Below the pieces are notes generated by a model. The model ran no database searches. It had not been told where the DNA came from and worked only from the letters and a program-made list of their open reading frames with translations. This document shows positions 54,975-63,932 of a DNA stretch of 64,000 nucleotides, piece after piece. This DNA comes from Flavobacteriales bacterium. Lineage in GTDB: Bacteria; Bacteroidota; Bacteroidia; Flavobacteriales_F; PHOS-HE28. Numbering within the stretch: position 1 is the stretch's first letter; each line of letters begins with the position of its first letter. The position numbers and the translations under genes are program-made. The stretch lies in NCBI GenBank assembly GCA_019638085.1, contig JAHBUL010000002.1:1-64000 (forward strand), read 5' to 3'.

Positions 54975-55655
54975 TCATCTGGCTGTGCGTGTGTGAGGCA
55001 TTCCTTTCAACGCTGAGACCATCGCACCGACACTCGTATACCTGATGTGCAGATAGATGAGCACGCTGAGGGCCGCCGCGAAGAAGCACCAGATCGATAC
55101 CAGGGCCAGGAGTTGAACGAGATAGGCCGCGACGAACGCGAGCAAGACCAGCCCGCCGAACATCCGCACGAACACGTGGCTCGAGAAGAAGGAACTGACG
55201 CAGGTCGCCGTGAGGTAGAAGAGGATCATCGGCACTGCGAGGAAGTGCGGTGACACATACACGATGTGCTTGCCGATCACTTGCGCTTCGAGCGGGCCGA
55301 TGATCAGGAAGTAGAGCTGGTAGAGGCCAGCGACCAGGCCGATCGCCAGGAACACATGCAGGGCCTTCTTGCGCCAGCGCACCGGTTCCATCACCGCGAT
55401 GGCGAAGGGCACATAGATGGGCCACAACGTGTGCGAGAAGACCGAATACACATAGGTCATCACTTGCTTCAACACGGGTGCGTCCTGTTGGAAGGTCAAC
55501 CAGATCACCCCTTCAGTGAGCTGCTGGATCCCGAACAGCAAGGGAATGATCGCATAAGGCAGATCGCTCTTCGTTTTTGCGCGTGCAATGCTGGCCACGC
55601 CGATCGCAGAGAGCGCGGTGCCGGAGATGAAACTGGCTGTTGCTGAAAAGCACAT
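54975..55655 (-). CDS. DUF6629 membrane protein
   Basis: The 226-aa product has about seven hydrophobic helices and the DUF6629 opening MCFSATASFISG. It continues AIIPLLFGIQQLTEG and a conserved LWPIYVPFAIAVMEP loop. The cysteine at position 2 is followed by a Ser/Thr stretch, but this is not a lipobox. Function is unknown. It sits between the copper-type P-ATPase gene and ackA in a unidirectional run. Confidence 0.85.
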   Translation of the reverse strand: MCFSATASFISGTALSAIGVASIARAKTKSDLPYAIIPLLFGIQQLTEGVIWLTFQQDAPVLKQVMTYVYSVFSHTLWPIYVPFAIAVMEPVRWRKKALHVFLAIGLVAGLYQLYFLIIGPLEAQVIGKHIVYVSPHFLAVPMILFYLTATCVSSFFSSHVFVRMFGGLVLLAFVAAYLVQLLALVSIWCFFAAALSVLIYLHIRYTSVGAMVSALKGMPHTRTAR

Positions 55656-55771
55656 GGGCGGCGGTCGTTACTGTTCCAGTGATCGCATTGCGTCACTTCC
55701 AAAGTGTACTGCGATCCATTCTTGATGCAGCATCCACCAAAGCTGCCCTATCATGGGTAGCGGACATTCCA

Positions 55772-58700
55772 TCAAGCCGCTTCCTGAACGGGTTGCAGGT
55801 TAGCGGCCACTTCGGGTTTACCCGCCACGGCTTGCTTACCTGGCTTGTGGATGCCTTCCAACTTGGTGCGCTTCAGCAGCAGCGCATTGGCCGCCACGAT
55901 GAGGGTGCTGCCGGACATGGACAACGCGGCGACCTCCGGGCTGAGCACGAAGGGGAACAACACGCCCGCAGCGAGCGGGAATGCGATCACGTTGTAGCCC
56001 ACCGCCCACCAGAGGTTCTGGTGCATCTTCCGCACGGTCGCACGGGAGAGTTCAATGGCGCCCACGATGTCGTATGGATCGCTTTTCATCAGCACCACGT
56101 CGGCGCTTTCCATCGCCACGTCGGTACCGGCACCGATGGCAAAACCCACGTCGGCCTGTGTCAGCGCGGGCGCATCGTTCACGCCATCGCCCACCATGCC
56201 GACCTTTTTGCCCGTGGCCTGCAGTTCCTTCACCTTCTCGGCCTTCTGGGCCGGTAGCACATCGGCCAGGATGCTCTCGATGCCGAGGTCCGCAGCGATG
56301 CGTTTCGCGGTGCCCAGGTTGTCACCCGTGAGCATCACCACTTCGATACCGCGTTCGCGCAACTTTGCCACGGCCGCTTTGGAGGTGGGGCGGATCGCAT
56401 CGGCGATGGCGATAAGGCCGATCACGCGAGCGGCTTGTGCCACGTGCACCACTGTGCGGCCGTCGCCTTGCAAACGGGTGGCCTCGGCTTCCAGGGCACC
56501 CAAGGCGAGCTTCTGCTGATCCATCAGGGCCCGGTTGCCGAGGAACACCGTTCCCCCGGCCGTTTCGGCGTGTGCGCCCATGCCTTGCACACTCTGGAAT
56601 CCTGTTGGTGCCGCCACGGTCAGGTTCTCCGCCTTGCGCAGGATCGCTTGGGCCAGTGGATGTTCGGACCCCTGCTCCACCGCCGCAGCGGCGGCGAGCA
56701 CAACGTCTTCAGTAACGCCTTCCGCTGTGATGATCTCCACCACCTCTGGCTGGCCGATGGTGAGCGTGCCCGTCTTGTCAAAAACGATGACCTGGAGCTT
56801 GGTGGCGTCCTCCAGCGCTGAAGCGTTCTTGAACAGGATGCCGTTCGCCGCGCCCAAGCCGGTGCTCACCATCACCGCCATCGGCGTGGCAAGGCCCAAC
56901 GCGTCCGGGCAGGCGATCACGAAGACCGTGATGGTCAAGGTGGTGGCGAAGAGGAGCGGTTCACCGATCCACCAGAACCACACGCCGAACGTTAAGAGAC
57001 CGATCGCGATCGCGGCGATCACCAACCATTGCGCGGCCCTGTCGGCAAGGAGTTGCGCGGGTGCCTTGGAGTTCTGCGCCTCTTGCACCAGTTTCACGAT
57101 CTGCGCCAACGCGGAGTCGGCCCCGACCTTCGTCGCCTTGTAGCGGAAACTGCCGCTCTTGTTGATGGTGGCGCCGATCACCGTGGCTCCGGGATCCTTC
57201 TGCACCGGCATCGATTCCCCAGTGAGCATGGATTCATCCACCAACGATCCGCCGGATTCCACAATGCCATCCACCGGGATCTTGTTGCCCGGCCGGATCA
57301 CCAGGATCTCGCCAGCCAGCACTTCGGCCGTGGGCACCTCCACTTCGGCACCGTTGCGAATGACCATCGCCATCGCAGGGGTGAGGTTCATCAGCGCCTT
57401 GATCGCCGAGGAGGCACCGGCACGGGCGCGCATTTCGAGCCAGTGGCCAAGCAGGATGAAAACGAGGAGCACGGCGGCGGCCTCGAAGAACTGCCCTTCG
57501 CCCTTGAAGAAGAAGGTGGTGCCGACACTGAAGAGGTAACCGGTGCCCACGCTCAGTACGATCAACGCGGCCATGCCGAGGGTGCCCTTCTTCAGCGCGC
57601 GCCATGCGGAAACGAAGAACGGCCAGCTCGGATAGAGGATCGCGGCGCTTGCGAGGAAGAAGAGCCACAGGTTCAACTCCAGCCCGAACGGCGGCGCTGG
57701 CGGCGTGAAGAAGCCGCCCATCGGGGCGAAGACGAAGATCGGAATGGTGAAGGTGAGGCAGATCCAAAAGCGGTTGCGCATGTCGCGCACCATGGCCGCC
57801 AGGTCCGTTCCACTGTGGCCCATCTCGTGTGCCATTTCCGCAGGCATGCCCTTCTGATCCTTCGGCGCTGCGTGGCCTTTGTGCCCTTCGTCGGCGGGCG
57901 CTGTAGGCTTCGCATCGGCGGCAGGCGATGCCTTCTTATCGGCGGTTGCTGGAACAACAGGTGCGGCGGCAGGTGATGCCTTCGGTGCTTTAGCCACTGG
58001 TGTTGGCGGTTTCGCATCCGCAGCAGGCACATCCTTTTTATCGGCAACAACTGGAACAACAGGTGCGGCTGCAGGTGATGCCTTCGGTGCTTCAGCCACT
58101 GGTGTTTTCGGCGTCGCATCGGCGGCAGGCGATGCCTTCTTATCGGCGGTCACTGGAGCAGCGGGCGCTGCGGCTGGTGGTGCCTTCGGTGCTTCAGCCA
58201 CTGGTGTTGGCGGTTTCGCATCCGCAGCAGGCACATCCTTTTTATCGGCAACAACTGAAACAACAGGTGCGGCGGCAGGTGATGCCTTCGGTGCTTCAGT
58301 CACTGGTGTTGGCGGCTTGACATCCGCAGCAGGCGCTTCCTTTTTATCGGTAGCAACTGGAGCAGCGGGTGCAATGGCCGGTGATGCTTGCGGTACTTCG
58401 GCTACTGGTGTTGGCGGCTTCGCATCCGCAGCAGGCGCGTCCTTTTTATCGGCAACAACTGGAACAACAGGTGCGGCAGGCGATGCTTTCGGTGCTTCAG
58501 GCACTGGTGTTGGCGGCTTGGCATCCGCAGCAGGCGCGTCCTTTTTATCGGCAACCACTGGAGCGGCAGGTGCAGCGGCAGGTGGGGACTTCGGTGCTTC
58601 AGCCACTGGTATTGGCGGCTTGGCATCCGCAGCAGGCGCGTCCTTTTTATCGGCAACCACTGGAGCAGCAGGCACAGCGGCTGCGGCAGGTTTCGACGCA

Positions 58701-59095
58701 TCGGCAACCGGCATTGCAGCCATTTCCTTTTTGTCTTCCGGTGCTGCAACTGCAGCCGGTGGTGCTTCTGCTCCAGGTGAAGCAACAGGTGCGGGCGTTG
58801 CGGGCTTCGGAGCGGCAGCAGCGGGCGGTGCAGCATCCATTGGTGGTTCCGCATCATCGTGCTCGGCCTTGTGCTTGATCCTTGGCCTGCGGTGTACTCC
58901 CCCGTTGGCGCGGTGCATGGCCACCTTGATGTCGGCGGTCTCAACCCGCGTCTCGTCGAAGCGCACCGTGGCGGTCCCTGCCGCGAAATTCACCGTTACG
59001 CTTTCCACGCCCGGCACATTGCCGATGCGTTTCTCTACGCCGTTCACGGTCAATGCCGAGAGGAGGTCGTGTACATCAATGACGCTGGTCTTCAT
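55772..59095 (-). CDS. Copper-type P1B ATPase with degenerate HMA domain and long Ala/Pro repeat linker
   Basis: The 1107-aa product exports or delivers a heavy metal, probably Cu, across the inner membrane using ATP. Residues 1-62 form an HMA-like domain with its fold sequence ([20 protein letters not shown]) but no CxxC metal site. Residues 121-400 are a 34-aa repeat linker (DKK[13 protein letters not shown] type). A His/Met-rich segment ([22 protein letters not shown]) leads into eight membrane helices. Catalytic parts are TGES, the intramembrane [10 protein letters not shown] motif, DKTGT (about residue 771), SEHPLA and [11 protein letters not shown] in place of CPC or CPH is unusual. Confidence 0.9.
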   Translation of the reverse strand: MKTSVIDVHDLLSALTVNGVEKRIGNVPGVESVTVNFAAGTATVRFDETRVETADIKVAMHRANGGVHRRPRIKHKAEHDDAEPPMDAAPPAAAAPKPATPAPVASPGAEAPPAAVAAPEDKKEMAAMPVADASKPAAAAVPAAPVVADKKDAPAADAKPPIPVAEAPKSPPAAAPAAPVVADKKDAPAADAKPPTPVPEAPKASPAAPVVPVVADKKDAPAADAKPPTPVAEVPQASPAIAPAAPVATDKKEAPAADVKPPTPVTEAPKASPAAAPVVSVVADKKDVPAADAKPPTPVAEAPKAPPAAAPAAPVTADKKASPAADATPKTPVAEAPKASPAAAPVVPVVADKKDVPAADAKPPTPVAKAPKASPAAAPVVPATADKKASPAADAKPTAPADEGHKGHAAPKDQKGMPAEMAHEMGHSGTDLAAMVRDMRNRFWICLTFTIPIFVFAPMGGFFTPPAPPFGLELNLWLFFLASAAILYPSWPFFVSAWRALKKGTLGMAALIVLSVGTGYLFSVGTTFFFKGEGQFFEAAAVLLVFILLGHWLEMRARAGASSAIKALMNLTPAMAMVIRNGAEVEVPTAEVLAGEILVIRPGNKIPVDGIVESGGSLVDESMLTGESMPVQKDPGATVIGATINKSGSFRYKATKVGADSALAQIVKLVQEAQNSKAPAQLLADRAAQWLVIAAIAIGLLTFGVWFWWIGEPLLFATTLTITVFVIACPDALGLATPMAVMVSTGLGAANGILFKNASALEDATKLQVIVFDKTGTLTIGQPEVVEIITAEGVTEDVVLAAAAAVEQGSEHPLAQAILRKAENLTVAAPTGFQSVQGMGAHAETAGGTVFLGNRALMDQQKLALGALEAEATRLQGDGRTVVHVAQAARVIGLIAIADAIRPTSKAAVAKLRERGIEVVMLTGDNLGTAKRIAADLGIESILADVLPAQKAEKVKELQATGKKVGMVGDGVNDAPALTQADVGFAIGAGTDVAMESADVVLMKSDPYDIVGAIELSRATVRKMHQNLWWAVGYNVIAFPLAAGVLFPFVLSPEVAALSMSGSTLIVAANALLLKRTKLEGIHKPGKQAVAGKPEVAANLQPVQEAA
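57896..58735 (-). repeat. 102-bp tandem coding repeats in the P-ATPase linker
   Basis: Starts of the DKK-led modules fall at residues 121, 149, 183, 216, 250, 284, 318, 352 and 386, almost all 34 residues apart. This makes seven full 34-aa (102-bp) units with shorter or partial ones at each end. The units are close to identical at DNA level in places, so recent expansion is likely. Confidence 0.8.
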
Positions 59096-59260
59096 GGTAG
59101 GGGTTGGGTTCTTGTTTGCCGAGTAATCAGGTCCTTGCTCGCGTGGTCCGCATTGGAACCCAGGGGGAAGGCATACGTCGCATCAAGGTGATCGATGGTT
59201 CTCCAACGAAGCCCTGCGTATTACCGTTGGCGCGTTCGTTCGATATGATCGGCCGGACCT

Positions 59261-59539
59261 TCATGCCGCCCGACCTGCCTTTGTTGCACCCATGTTATAG
59301 ACCCAGGCGATGCACATTCCTGCAAGCCATCCCAACAGGAAGGTCGCGACAAGCCCGACGAGGGACTCACCCAACGGGACGCCCATCCTTACGATGCCGC
59401 TCACGTCGAGCCCATGCAGCAGGCTGTTGAAGAGTTTCACGGTACCTGTGCCTCCGCCGATCAGCATCACCAGCGCGCAGCCCACATAGAGCAACGCTCC
59501 GGTAAAGCCGAAGGCCATCCCCGCTCGTTTCACGTTCAT
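59261..59539 (-). CDS. DUF5676 membrane protein
   Basis: The product is about 92 aa from the ATG at 59539 (MNVKRAGMAFGFTGALLYVG). Two hydrophobic helices surround the conserved TVKLFNSLLHGLDVSGIVRM loop, with LGWLAGMCIAWVYN at the end, the hallmark of DUF5676. Upstream in-frame ATGs at 59548 and 59572 are possible. Family members commonly neighbour copper P-ATPases, as here. The function is unknown, but a role in metal handling is likely. Confidence 0.85.
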   Translation of the reverse strand: MNVKRAGMAFGFTGALLYVGCALVMLIGGGTGTVKLFNSLLHGLDVSGIVRMGVPLGESLVGLVATFLLGWLAGMCIAWVYNMGATKAGRAA

Positions 59540-59605
59540 GGTTTCCATTGTTGATCGTGTTTGGTGTTTCATTCCACAACCCTTCCTTCAGGGCCGTTCA
59601 TGCGT

Positions 59606-60367
59606 TCATTGCGCACGTTTTCGTTTTGCCGATGCGCGTTTGCGTGGATACTTCAGTTCCAAGGAGTCCAGATGGTCCCGTACGACCTTGGCCACCGAGT
59701 AGTTCCTGCACCAACGCTTGTTGGCCGGGATGATGTTCCAAGGCACGTCGTTACATCCCGAAAGCACCTGCTCGTAGGCCTTCCGATAGTGGTCCCAATG
59801 CTTGGCGGCAACATCATCCGCTGCATCGTACTTCCACCTCTTTTGCGGATCCTGCTTGCGTTCCGCGAGGCGTTCCTTTTGCTCGCCCTGGTCGATGTGC
59901 AGATAGAACTTGAGCACACCGATGCCGCTGGACACCCAATGTCGCTCCAAGGCGTTGATCAGTTCCAAGCGGTGCCGTAGGCCGGCCTCAGGAATGGACT
60001 TGGCCACGGTAGGCACCAGGACATCCTCATAGTGCGACCGGTTGAACACGCTGATCATGCCCTTTGCCGGAAGATGGGGATAGATCCTCCAGAGGAAGTC
60101 GTGATCGCCTTCCTCCTTTGTGGGCATTCGGAACGACTTGGTCTCAATTCCCATCGGGTTCATGCACGCCAATGCATGGCGTATGGTACCGTCCTTTCCC
60201 GATGTGTCCATGCCTTGCAGCACGATCAAGAGGGCATGTCTTCCGTCGGCGAAGAACTTGTTCTGCAGCTCGAACAGTTCCTTGTGCAGCTCGGACAACT
60301 TTTCCTTTGTTTCCTTCTTCTCCCATCGCTTCGGTGGTTCTGTGGATATTCGGTTCAGATGGATCAT
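59606..60367 (-). CDS. ppk2: Polyphosphate kinase 2 (PPK2) family
   Basis: PPK2 enzymes transfer phosphate between polyphosphate and nucleoside diphosphates or monophosphates. The 253-aa product is a single-domain PPK2 with Walker A GMDTSGKDGT (residues 52-61), Walker B region NRSHYEDVL and a lid with KEEGDHDFLWR. The C-terminus is a basic tail (KRASAKRKRAQ). Class (ADP- or AMP-directed) cannot be decided safely. It lies between the heavy-metal-binding proteins and DUF5676, linking phosphate-energy storage with metal and acetate metabolism. Confidence 0.9.
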   Translation of the reverse strand: MIHLNRISTEPPKRWEKKETKEKLSELHKELFELQNKFFADGRHALLIVLQGMDTSGKDGTIRHALACMNPMGIETKSFRMPTKEEGDHDFLWRIYPHLPAKGMISVFNRSHYEDVLVPTVAKSIPEAGLRHRLELINALERHWVSSGIGVLKFYLHIDQGEQKERLAERKQDPQKRWKYDAADDVAAKHWDHYRKAYEQVLSGCNDVPWNIIPANKRWCRNYSVAKVVRDHLDSLELKYPRKRASAKRKRAQ

Positions 60368-60412
60368 GGCTGTGCTGGTTTGAGTGTTTCAGGACCTTGT
60401 TTGCCGCTGTAC

Positions 60413-60646
60413 TCAACACCCGACCCGCTCTTCCAGCGCCATGCCGCACTTGGGGCACTTGTCCCCTCGTTTGCCCGTTACCTCCGGGTGCATGGGGCAG
60501 GAGTAGGTGCCTGTTGTTGTCCCCGACCAGGCGGAAGCGGTGTGAGCAGGCATGGTGGTGATCGGTCGATCGGCGATCGTGGCGTTGTTCAAGTGTCGCA
60601 TGCGTGAGTGGTGTTGATCACTATTGGTCGTGTTCGCTGGTTTCAC
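60413..60646 (-). CDS. Small heavy-metal-binding-domain protein (one module)
   Basis: The 77-aa product contains one complete heavy-metal-binding module (PF19335-like: YSCPMHPEVTGKRGDKCPKCGMAL) at about residues 48-71. This holds the CPMHPE and CPKCGM metal ligands. The preceding 45 residues are polar and low in complexity, and a start at 60601 is possible. No signal peptide is evident. It is the third of three such genes in a row and probably buffers or delivers Cu or another soft metal. Confidence 0.75.
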   Translation of the reverse strand: MKPANTTNSDQHHSRMRHLNNATIADRPITTMPAHTASAWSGTTTGTYSCPMHPEVTGKRGDKCPKCGMALEERVGC

Positions 60647-60670
60647 TTTGCGTGGTCCGTTCCAGGGGGT

Positions 60671-60970
60671 CTAGCAGCAGCAGGAGCTCTTGCCGTCATC
60701 AGGTCTCTTCACGTCCGCTTGTTCGGCAACATGGGTATGATCTTCCGCTTTGCTGGGTTCCGTGGGCGTGCCGCACATGGCACAGTGTGCTTCCTCTTGG
60801 CTGTTCGGGTGCTTATGCAAGTCCCGCTCATGGTCTTCCGCCGCAACGGGTTCCAAGAGCATCCCGCACTTCGAGCAATGGTCGCCCTTCTTCCCGGTGA
60901 TCTCCGGGTGCATGGGACACGCATATAGGGTCCCGGTCAATTCGGTGTTGGTCTGCTGTTCGCTTTGCAT
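60671..60970 (-). CDS. Heavy-metal-binding-domain protein with Cys-rich tail
   Basis: The 99-aa product starts at the ATG at 60970 (MQSEQQTNTELTG). It has one HMBD module (ACPMHPEITGKKGDHCSKCGM) at about residues 17-37 and a second partial site (AHCAMCGTP) near 60. The C-terminus ends SSCCC. The reading frame is open upstream, but only this start follows a proper gap of 41 bases to the preceding gene. No signal peptide is seen, so it is likely a cytoplasmic metallochaperone-like protein. Confidence 0.78.
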   Translation of the reverse strand: MQSEQQTNTELTGTLYACPMHPEITGKKGDHCSKCGMLLEPVAAEDHERDLHKHPNSQEEAHCAMCGTPTEPSKAEDHTHVAEQADVKRPDDGKSSCCC

Positions 60971-61011
60971 GATAATCTGGTTTTTTTGTTGGGTCCCGCA
61001 GGAGCCTGTTC

Positions 61012-61425
61012 TTATTTCGCTTTGGTGGGCTTCATATCCATGCCGCACTTGGGGCACTTGTCCCCTTGTTTGCCCGTGGCCTCCGGATGCATCGGGCAGG
61101 CGTACGTGGCCGCCTTCATTTCGGTAAGGGCCATACCGCACTTGGAGCATTTATCGCCTTTGGCGCCGGTGATCTCCGGGTGCATGGGACATGCGTACAT
61201 GGGCACGGGTACGGTAAGGGCCATGCCGCATTTGGAGCATTTATCGCCCTTGGCACCGGTGACGTCCGGGTGCATGGGGCAACTGTACACGGGTTCCTGT
61301 GCGGCGACCGCGGCAGTGTCGTGCGAATGGTCGTGTTGGGCGTTGGCTGGAGAAATGAACGGGGTCATGGTCATCAGTGCGAGCGACAGCGCCGCACCGA
61401 ACAGGGAGGTTGAAAAGGTCTTCAT
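61012..61425 (-). CDS. Secreted protein with three tandem heavy-metal-binding modules
   Basis: The 137-aa product has a signal peptide (to about residue 29, ending SPANA) and a His-rich stretch (HDHSHD). Three nearly identical modules follow (YSCPMHPDVTGAKGDKCSKC, YACPMHPEITGAKGDKCSKC, YACPMHPEATGKQGDKCPKC), each with paired CPMHP and CxKCGM ligands. It should work in the periplasm as a metal sink or donor for the neighbouring P-ATPase. Lys-rich ends and no membrane segment suggest a soluble form. Confidence 0.85.
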   Translation of the reverse strand: MKTFSTSLFGAALSLALMTMTPFISPANAQHDHSHDTAAVAAQEPVYSCPMHPDVTGAKGDKCSKCGMALTVPVPMYACPMHPEITGAKGDKCSKCGMALTEMKAATYACPMHPEATGKQGDKCPKCGMDMKPTKAK

Positions 61426-61598
61426 GGTTTAAGGTTGTTTGGTGTTGAATGTTTTATGCTGTCCAGATCATCGTCGCCAATTCCCGGCATGCCATGTTCA
61501 GCGCTTTTGGGATGTGCATTGATACGCGGACCGTCGGTGCGGTCCGACAAATTGGGGGGAGGTGAATGGTGAACATCGAATTCAAGGACTAAACCCGT

Positions 61599-63932
61599 TC
61601 AGGCAGGAATACGCGTCTTCTGGTTGTCCCGGACAAGTGGACGTAGGGGTTCCGGGATCACGACCAATGCGCTCGTCCGGCGCACCGGGCGCAATGCCCG
61701 CTGCTGTTGAGCCTTTTTTCGGCTTCGTTCCATGAGCGATCGCGCGATGAGGTAGCACACCGTGCTTTCGGCCCCTTGGTTCAGGTTCACGCTGTGCTCT
61801 TCCAACCCATCGTAGCATCCACCGGTGGCACGGTTGTACATGACCTGGGCCAGGTGATTGCGGCCGAGGAACCACTCAAAGGCCAGGTGCATTTTGCGCG
61901 CATGCTCCGGAATGCCGAAGGTGTCGTGGAAGAGCGCCAGCGCGGAAATGGTGTAGGCCACGTCAATGGGCTGCTCACCGAATTGGTCGGGTGTGATACC
62001 GGGTTCCATCCAAGTCCGGTTGGAGATGACGCGCAGCATATCACCCTTGAAAAGATGGGCCAACAGGAAGCTGAACGTGCCTTGGGCCGTCTCGCGATAG
62101 ATGTCATTCTTGGTTTCCAGATAGGCCAGTAGCATGGCCTCCGGGAGTGCGGCGTTCCCGTATGTAAGGATGGGCTCGAACCAGTTCCAGTTCGCCGTCG
62201 CCGTGTCGGCGTAGGTGCGCTGCAGGCGCGCTGCCAGCCGATCGATCAACGCGGTGACGCGTTCTTCGCGGCGAACGGTGTTGTAGGCATGCAGGCCTTT
62301 GATGGCGAAGGCCATGGCCCGTGGTGACGTGAGTTCACCGGCCCAATGGAAGGTGGCGCGCAGCCCCTGTTCCGCCTTTTGCGAAGTGTTCCCGTCGAGC
62401 AGTGTTCCGTGAGCGACGCAAATGCCCAAGGCCCACAACGCGCGACCATGGCTGTCGTCCAGGTTCTCTCCGAAGTTCTGCTCGGTGAACGCACCATCGA
62501 TGTCGGTGTAGTTCAGGAACCGGCCGTCCGGCTGTTGGCAGTGAACGATGTGTTCCAAGTAGCGCGAAGCCAGATCGCGGACCTCTTCGTTCCCGCCCAC
62601 GTTGTCGGCATGGATGCACACGGCGATCAGTGCTCGGGCGTTGTCGTCCAAGGTGTGCCCGGAATCGATATCCGGTTCACTGAGATCGCAGAATTGCACC
62701 ATGCCGATGCGGTCAGTGAGGCGGCTCAGATGGCCCAGGGTGATCGGCGGCCATTGGAAGCGCAGCTCGCCGGTGGTACCGGTGCGTCGTGCGAACGCAC
62801 GTGCGTGGGCTATGGCCACATTCTCCCATGCGGTGGCCCGCATGCGGTGCAAGGCATTGCGTGCCATCCGGTCCATGCGCTCCGGGTCCAGTAACAGGGC
62901 AATGGTGGCCTGCGCCAATTGGTCGGGGCTGTTGAAATCGATGAGCACCCCGGTGCCTTCATCGAGAACCTCGGCAGCGTGCGGTATGCGCGTGGAGATC
63001 ACCGGGCAACCGGAGCCCATGGCATAGGCGAAGGTGCCGCTCACCGCTTGTTGCGGATCCTTGGAGGTGAACAGGTAAACGTCCGTGAGCTGCAGGTAGT
63101 CCAACAACTCGTCGAGTTCCAGGTAGCGGTCCACGAACCGCACATGGTCCTGCAGACCGAGTTCATCCACCTTGCGCAAGAGCATTTCGCGGTACTGTTC
63201 GCCCTCCTGTTGCACCACTTCCGGATGGGTGCGGCCCAATACCAGGTAAAGCACATTCGGCACACGTTCTTTTATCGACACGAGGGCATCCAGCGCCATT
63301 TCGATGTCTTTGTTCGCACTCAACAACCCGAAGGTGGAGAGTACCCGACGGCCTTGTAGTCCATGCTTCTCCTTCATCCGTTGCTTCTCGATCCATTGCA
63401 CGGCATGGGTCCCGTGCGGGACCACCGAGATCTTGCGCGCTTCTATCCCGTACTGATCGCGCAGGACCCGCGCTGAACGCTCGGTGAGGACGACAATGTC
63501 CGATGCGCGTTCGCCCAGCGCGCGGACCATCTCCGCACGTTCGGCCGAAGGCGAGGTGAGCACGGTGTGGAAGGTGATCGCAACGGGTTTGCTCACCGCA
63601 TTCAGGAAACGCAACAGGTACTGGCCTTCACCCGCTTGGTAGAGACCGAACTCGTGCTGCACCCAAACCCGCTTGATGCTTTCGTCCCGGTCCACTTCCC
63701 CCGCCAGGCGTATGTGGTCATCGGGATACATCGCGTTCAGGCGGTGGGTCACTTCGGAAGGGTAGGCGCGATCGATGGACGAGTTCTCAACGGCGCACAC
63801 GGTATAGCGATCGGGTCCGCTGAACGTCTTGTTCAACGCGGATACCAGGTCCTGCGTGTAGGTGGCGATCCCGCACACGCGGGGCGGATAGGAAGTGAGG
63901 ACCAGTACGCGGTCCGGTGCGGTGTTTTTCAT
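61599..63932 (-). CDS. GT4 glycosyltransferase fused to a hairpin-fold glycosidase-like domain
   Basis: The 777-aa product has an N-terminal GT-B glycosyltransferase (about residues 8-390: YPPRVCGIATYT, VWVQHEFGLYQAG, VVPHGTH, VISTRIPHAAEVLDEGTGVL). A C-terminal (alpha/alpha)6-hairpin domain (about 410-740: DIDSGHTLDDNARAL, DGRFLNYTD, EPILTYGNAALPEAML) is of the type found in glycosidases and epimerases. Such fusions occur near GH130 in other genomes. A role in making, or making and trimming, a mannose-containing product is plausible but inferred. Its ATG overlaps the stop of an upstream gene that runs off the window. Confidence 0.85.
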   Translation of the reverse strand: MKNTAPDRVLVLTSYPPRVCGIATYTQDLVSALNKTFSGPDRYTVCAVENSSIDRAYPSEVTHRLNAMYPDDHIRLAGEVDRDESIKRVWVQHEFGLYQAGEGQYLLRFLNAVSKPVAITFHTVLTSPSAERAEMVRALGERASDIVVLTERSARVLRDQYGIEARKISVVPHGTHAVQWIEKQRMKEKHGLQGRRVLSTFGLLSANKDIEMALDALVSIKERVPNVLYLVLGRTHPEVVQQEGEQYREMLLRKVDELGLQDHVRFVDRYLELDELLDYLQLTDVYLFTSKDPQQAVSGTFAYAMGSGCPVISTRIPHAAEVLDEGTGVLIDFNSPDQLAQATIALLLDPERMDRMARNALHRMRATAWENVAIAHARAFARRTGTTGELRFQWPPITLGHLSRLTDRIGMVQFCDLSEPDIDSGHTLDDNARALIAVCIHADNVGGNEEVRDLASRYLEHIVHCQQPDGRFLNYTDIDGAFTEQNFGENLDDSHGRALWALGICVAHGTLLDGNTSQKAEQGLRATFHWAGELTSPRAMAFAIKGLHAYNTVRREERVTALIDRLAARLQRTYADTATANWNWFEPILTYGNAALPEAMLLAYLETKNDIYRETAQGTFSFLLAHLFKGDMLRVISNRTWMEPGITPDQFGEQPIDVAYTISALALFHDTFGIPEHARKMHLAFEWFLGRNHLAQVMYNRATGGCYDGLEEHSVNLNQGAESTVCYLIARSLMERSRKKAQQQRALRPVRRTSALVVIPEPLRPLVRDNQKTRIPA

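Noticed and set aside
53707-55425. Long upstream extension of acetate kinase to 55425
   Set aside because: The extension overlaps DUF6629 in another frame and has no family match. The ATG at 54909 gives normal length.
57879-59126. A 415-codon Ala/Gly-rich plus-strand frame opposite the P-ATPase linker
   Set aside because: It arises from the strongly biased 102-bp repeats read in antisense. The P-ATPase frame continues into the HMA and transport domains.
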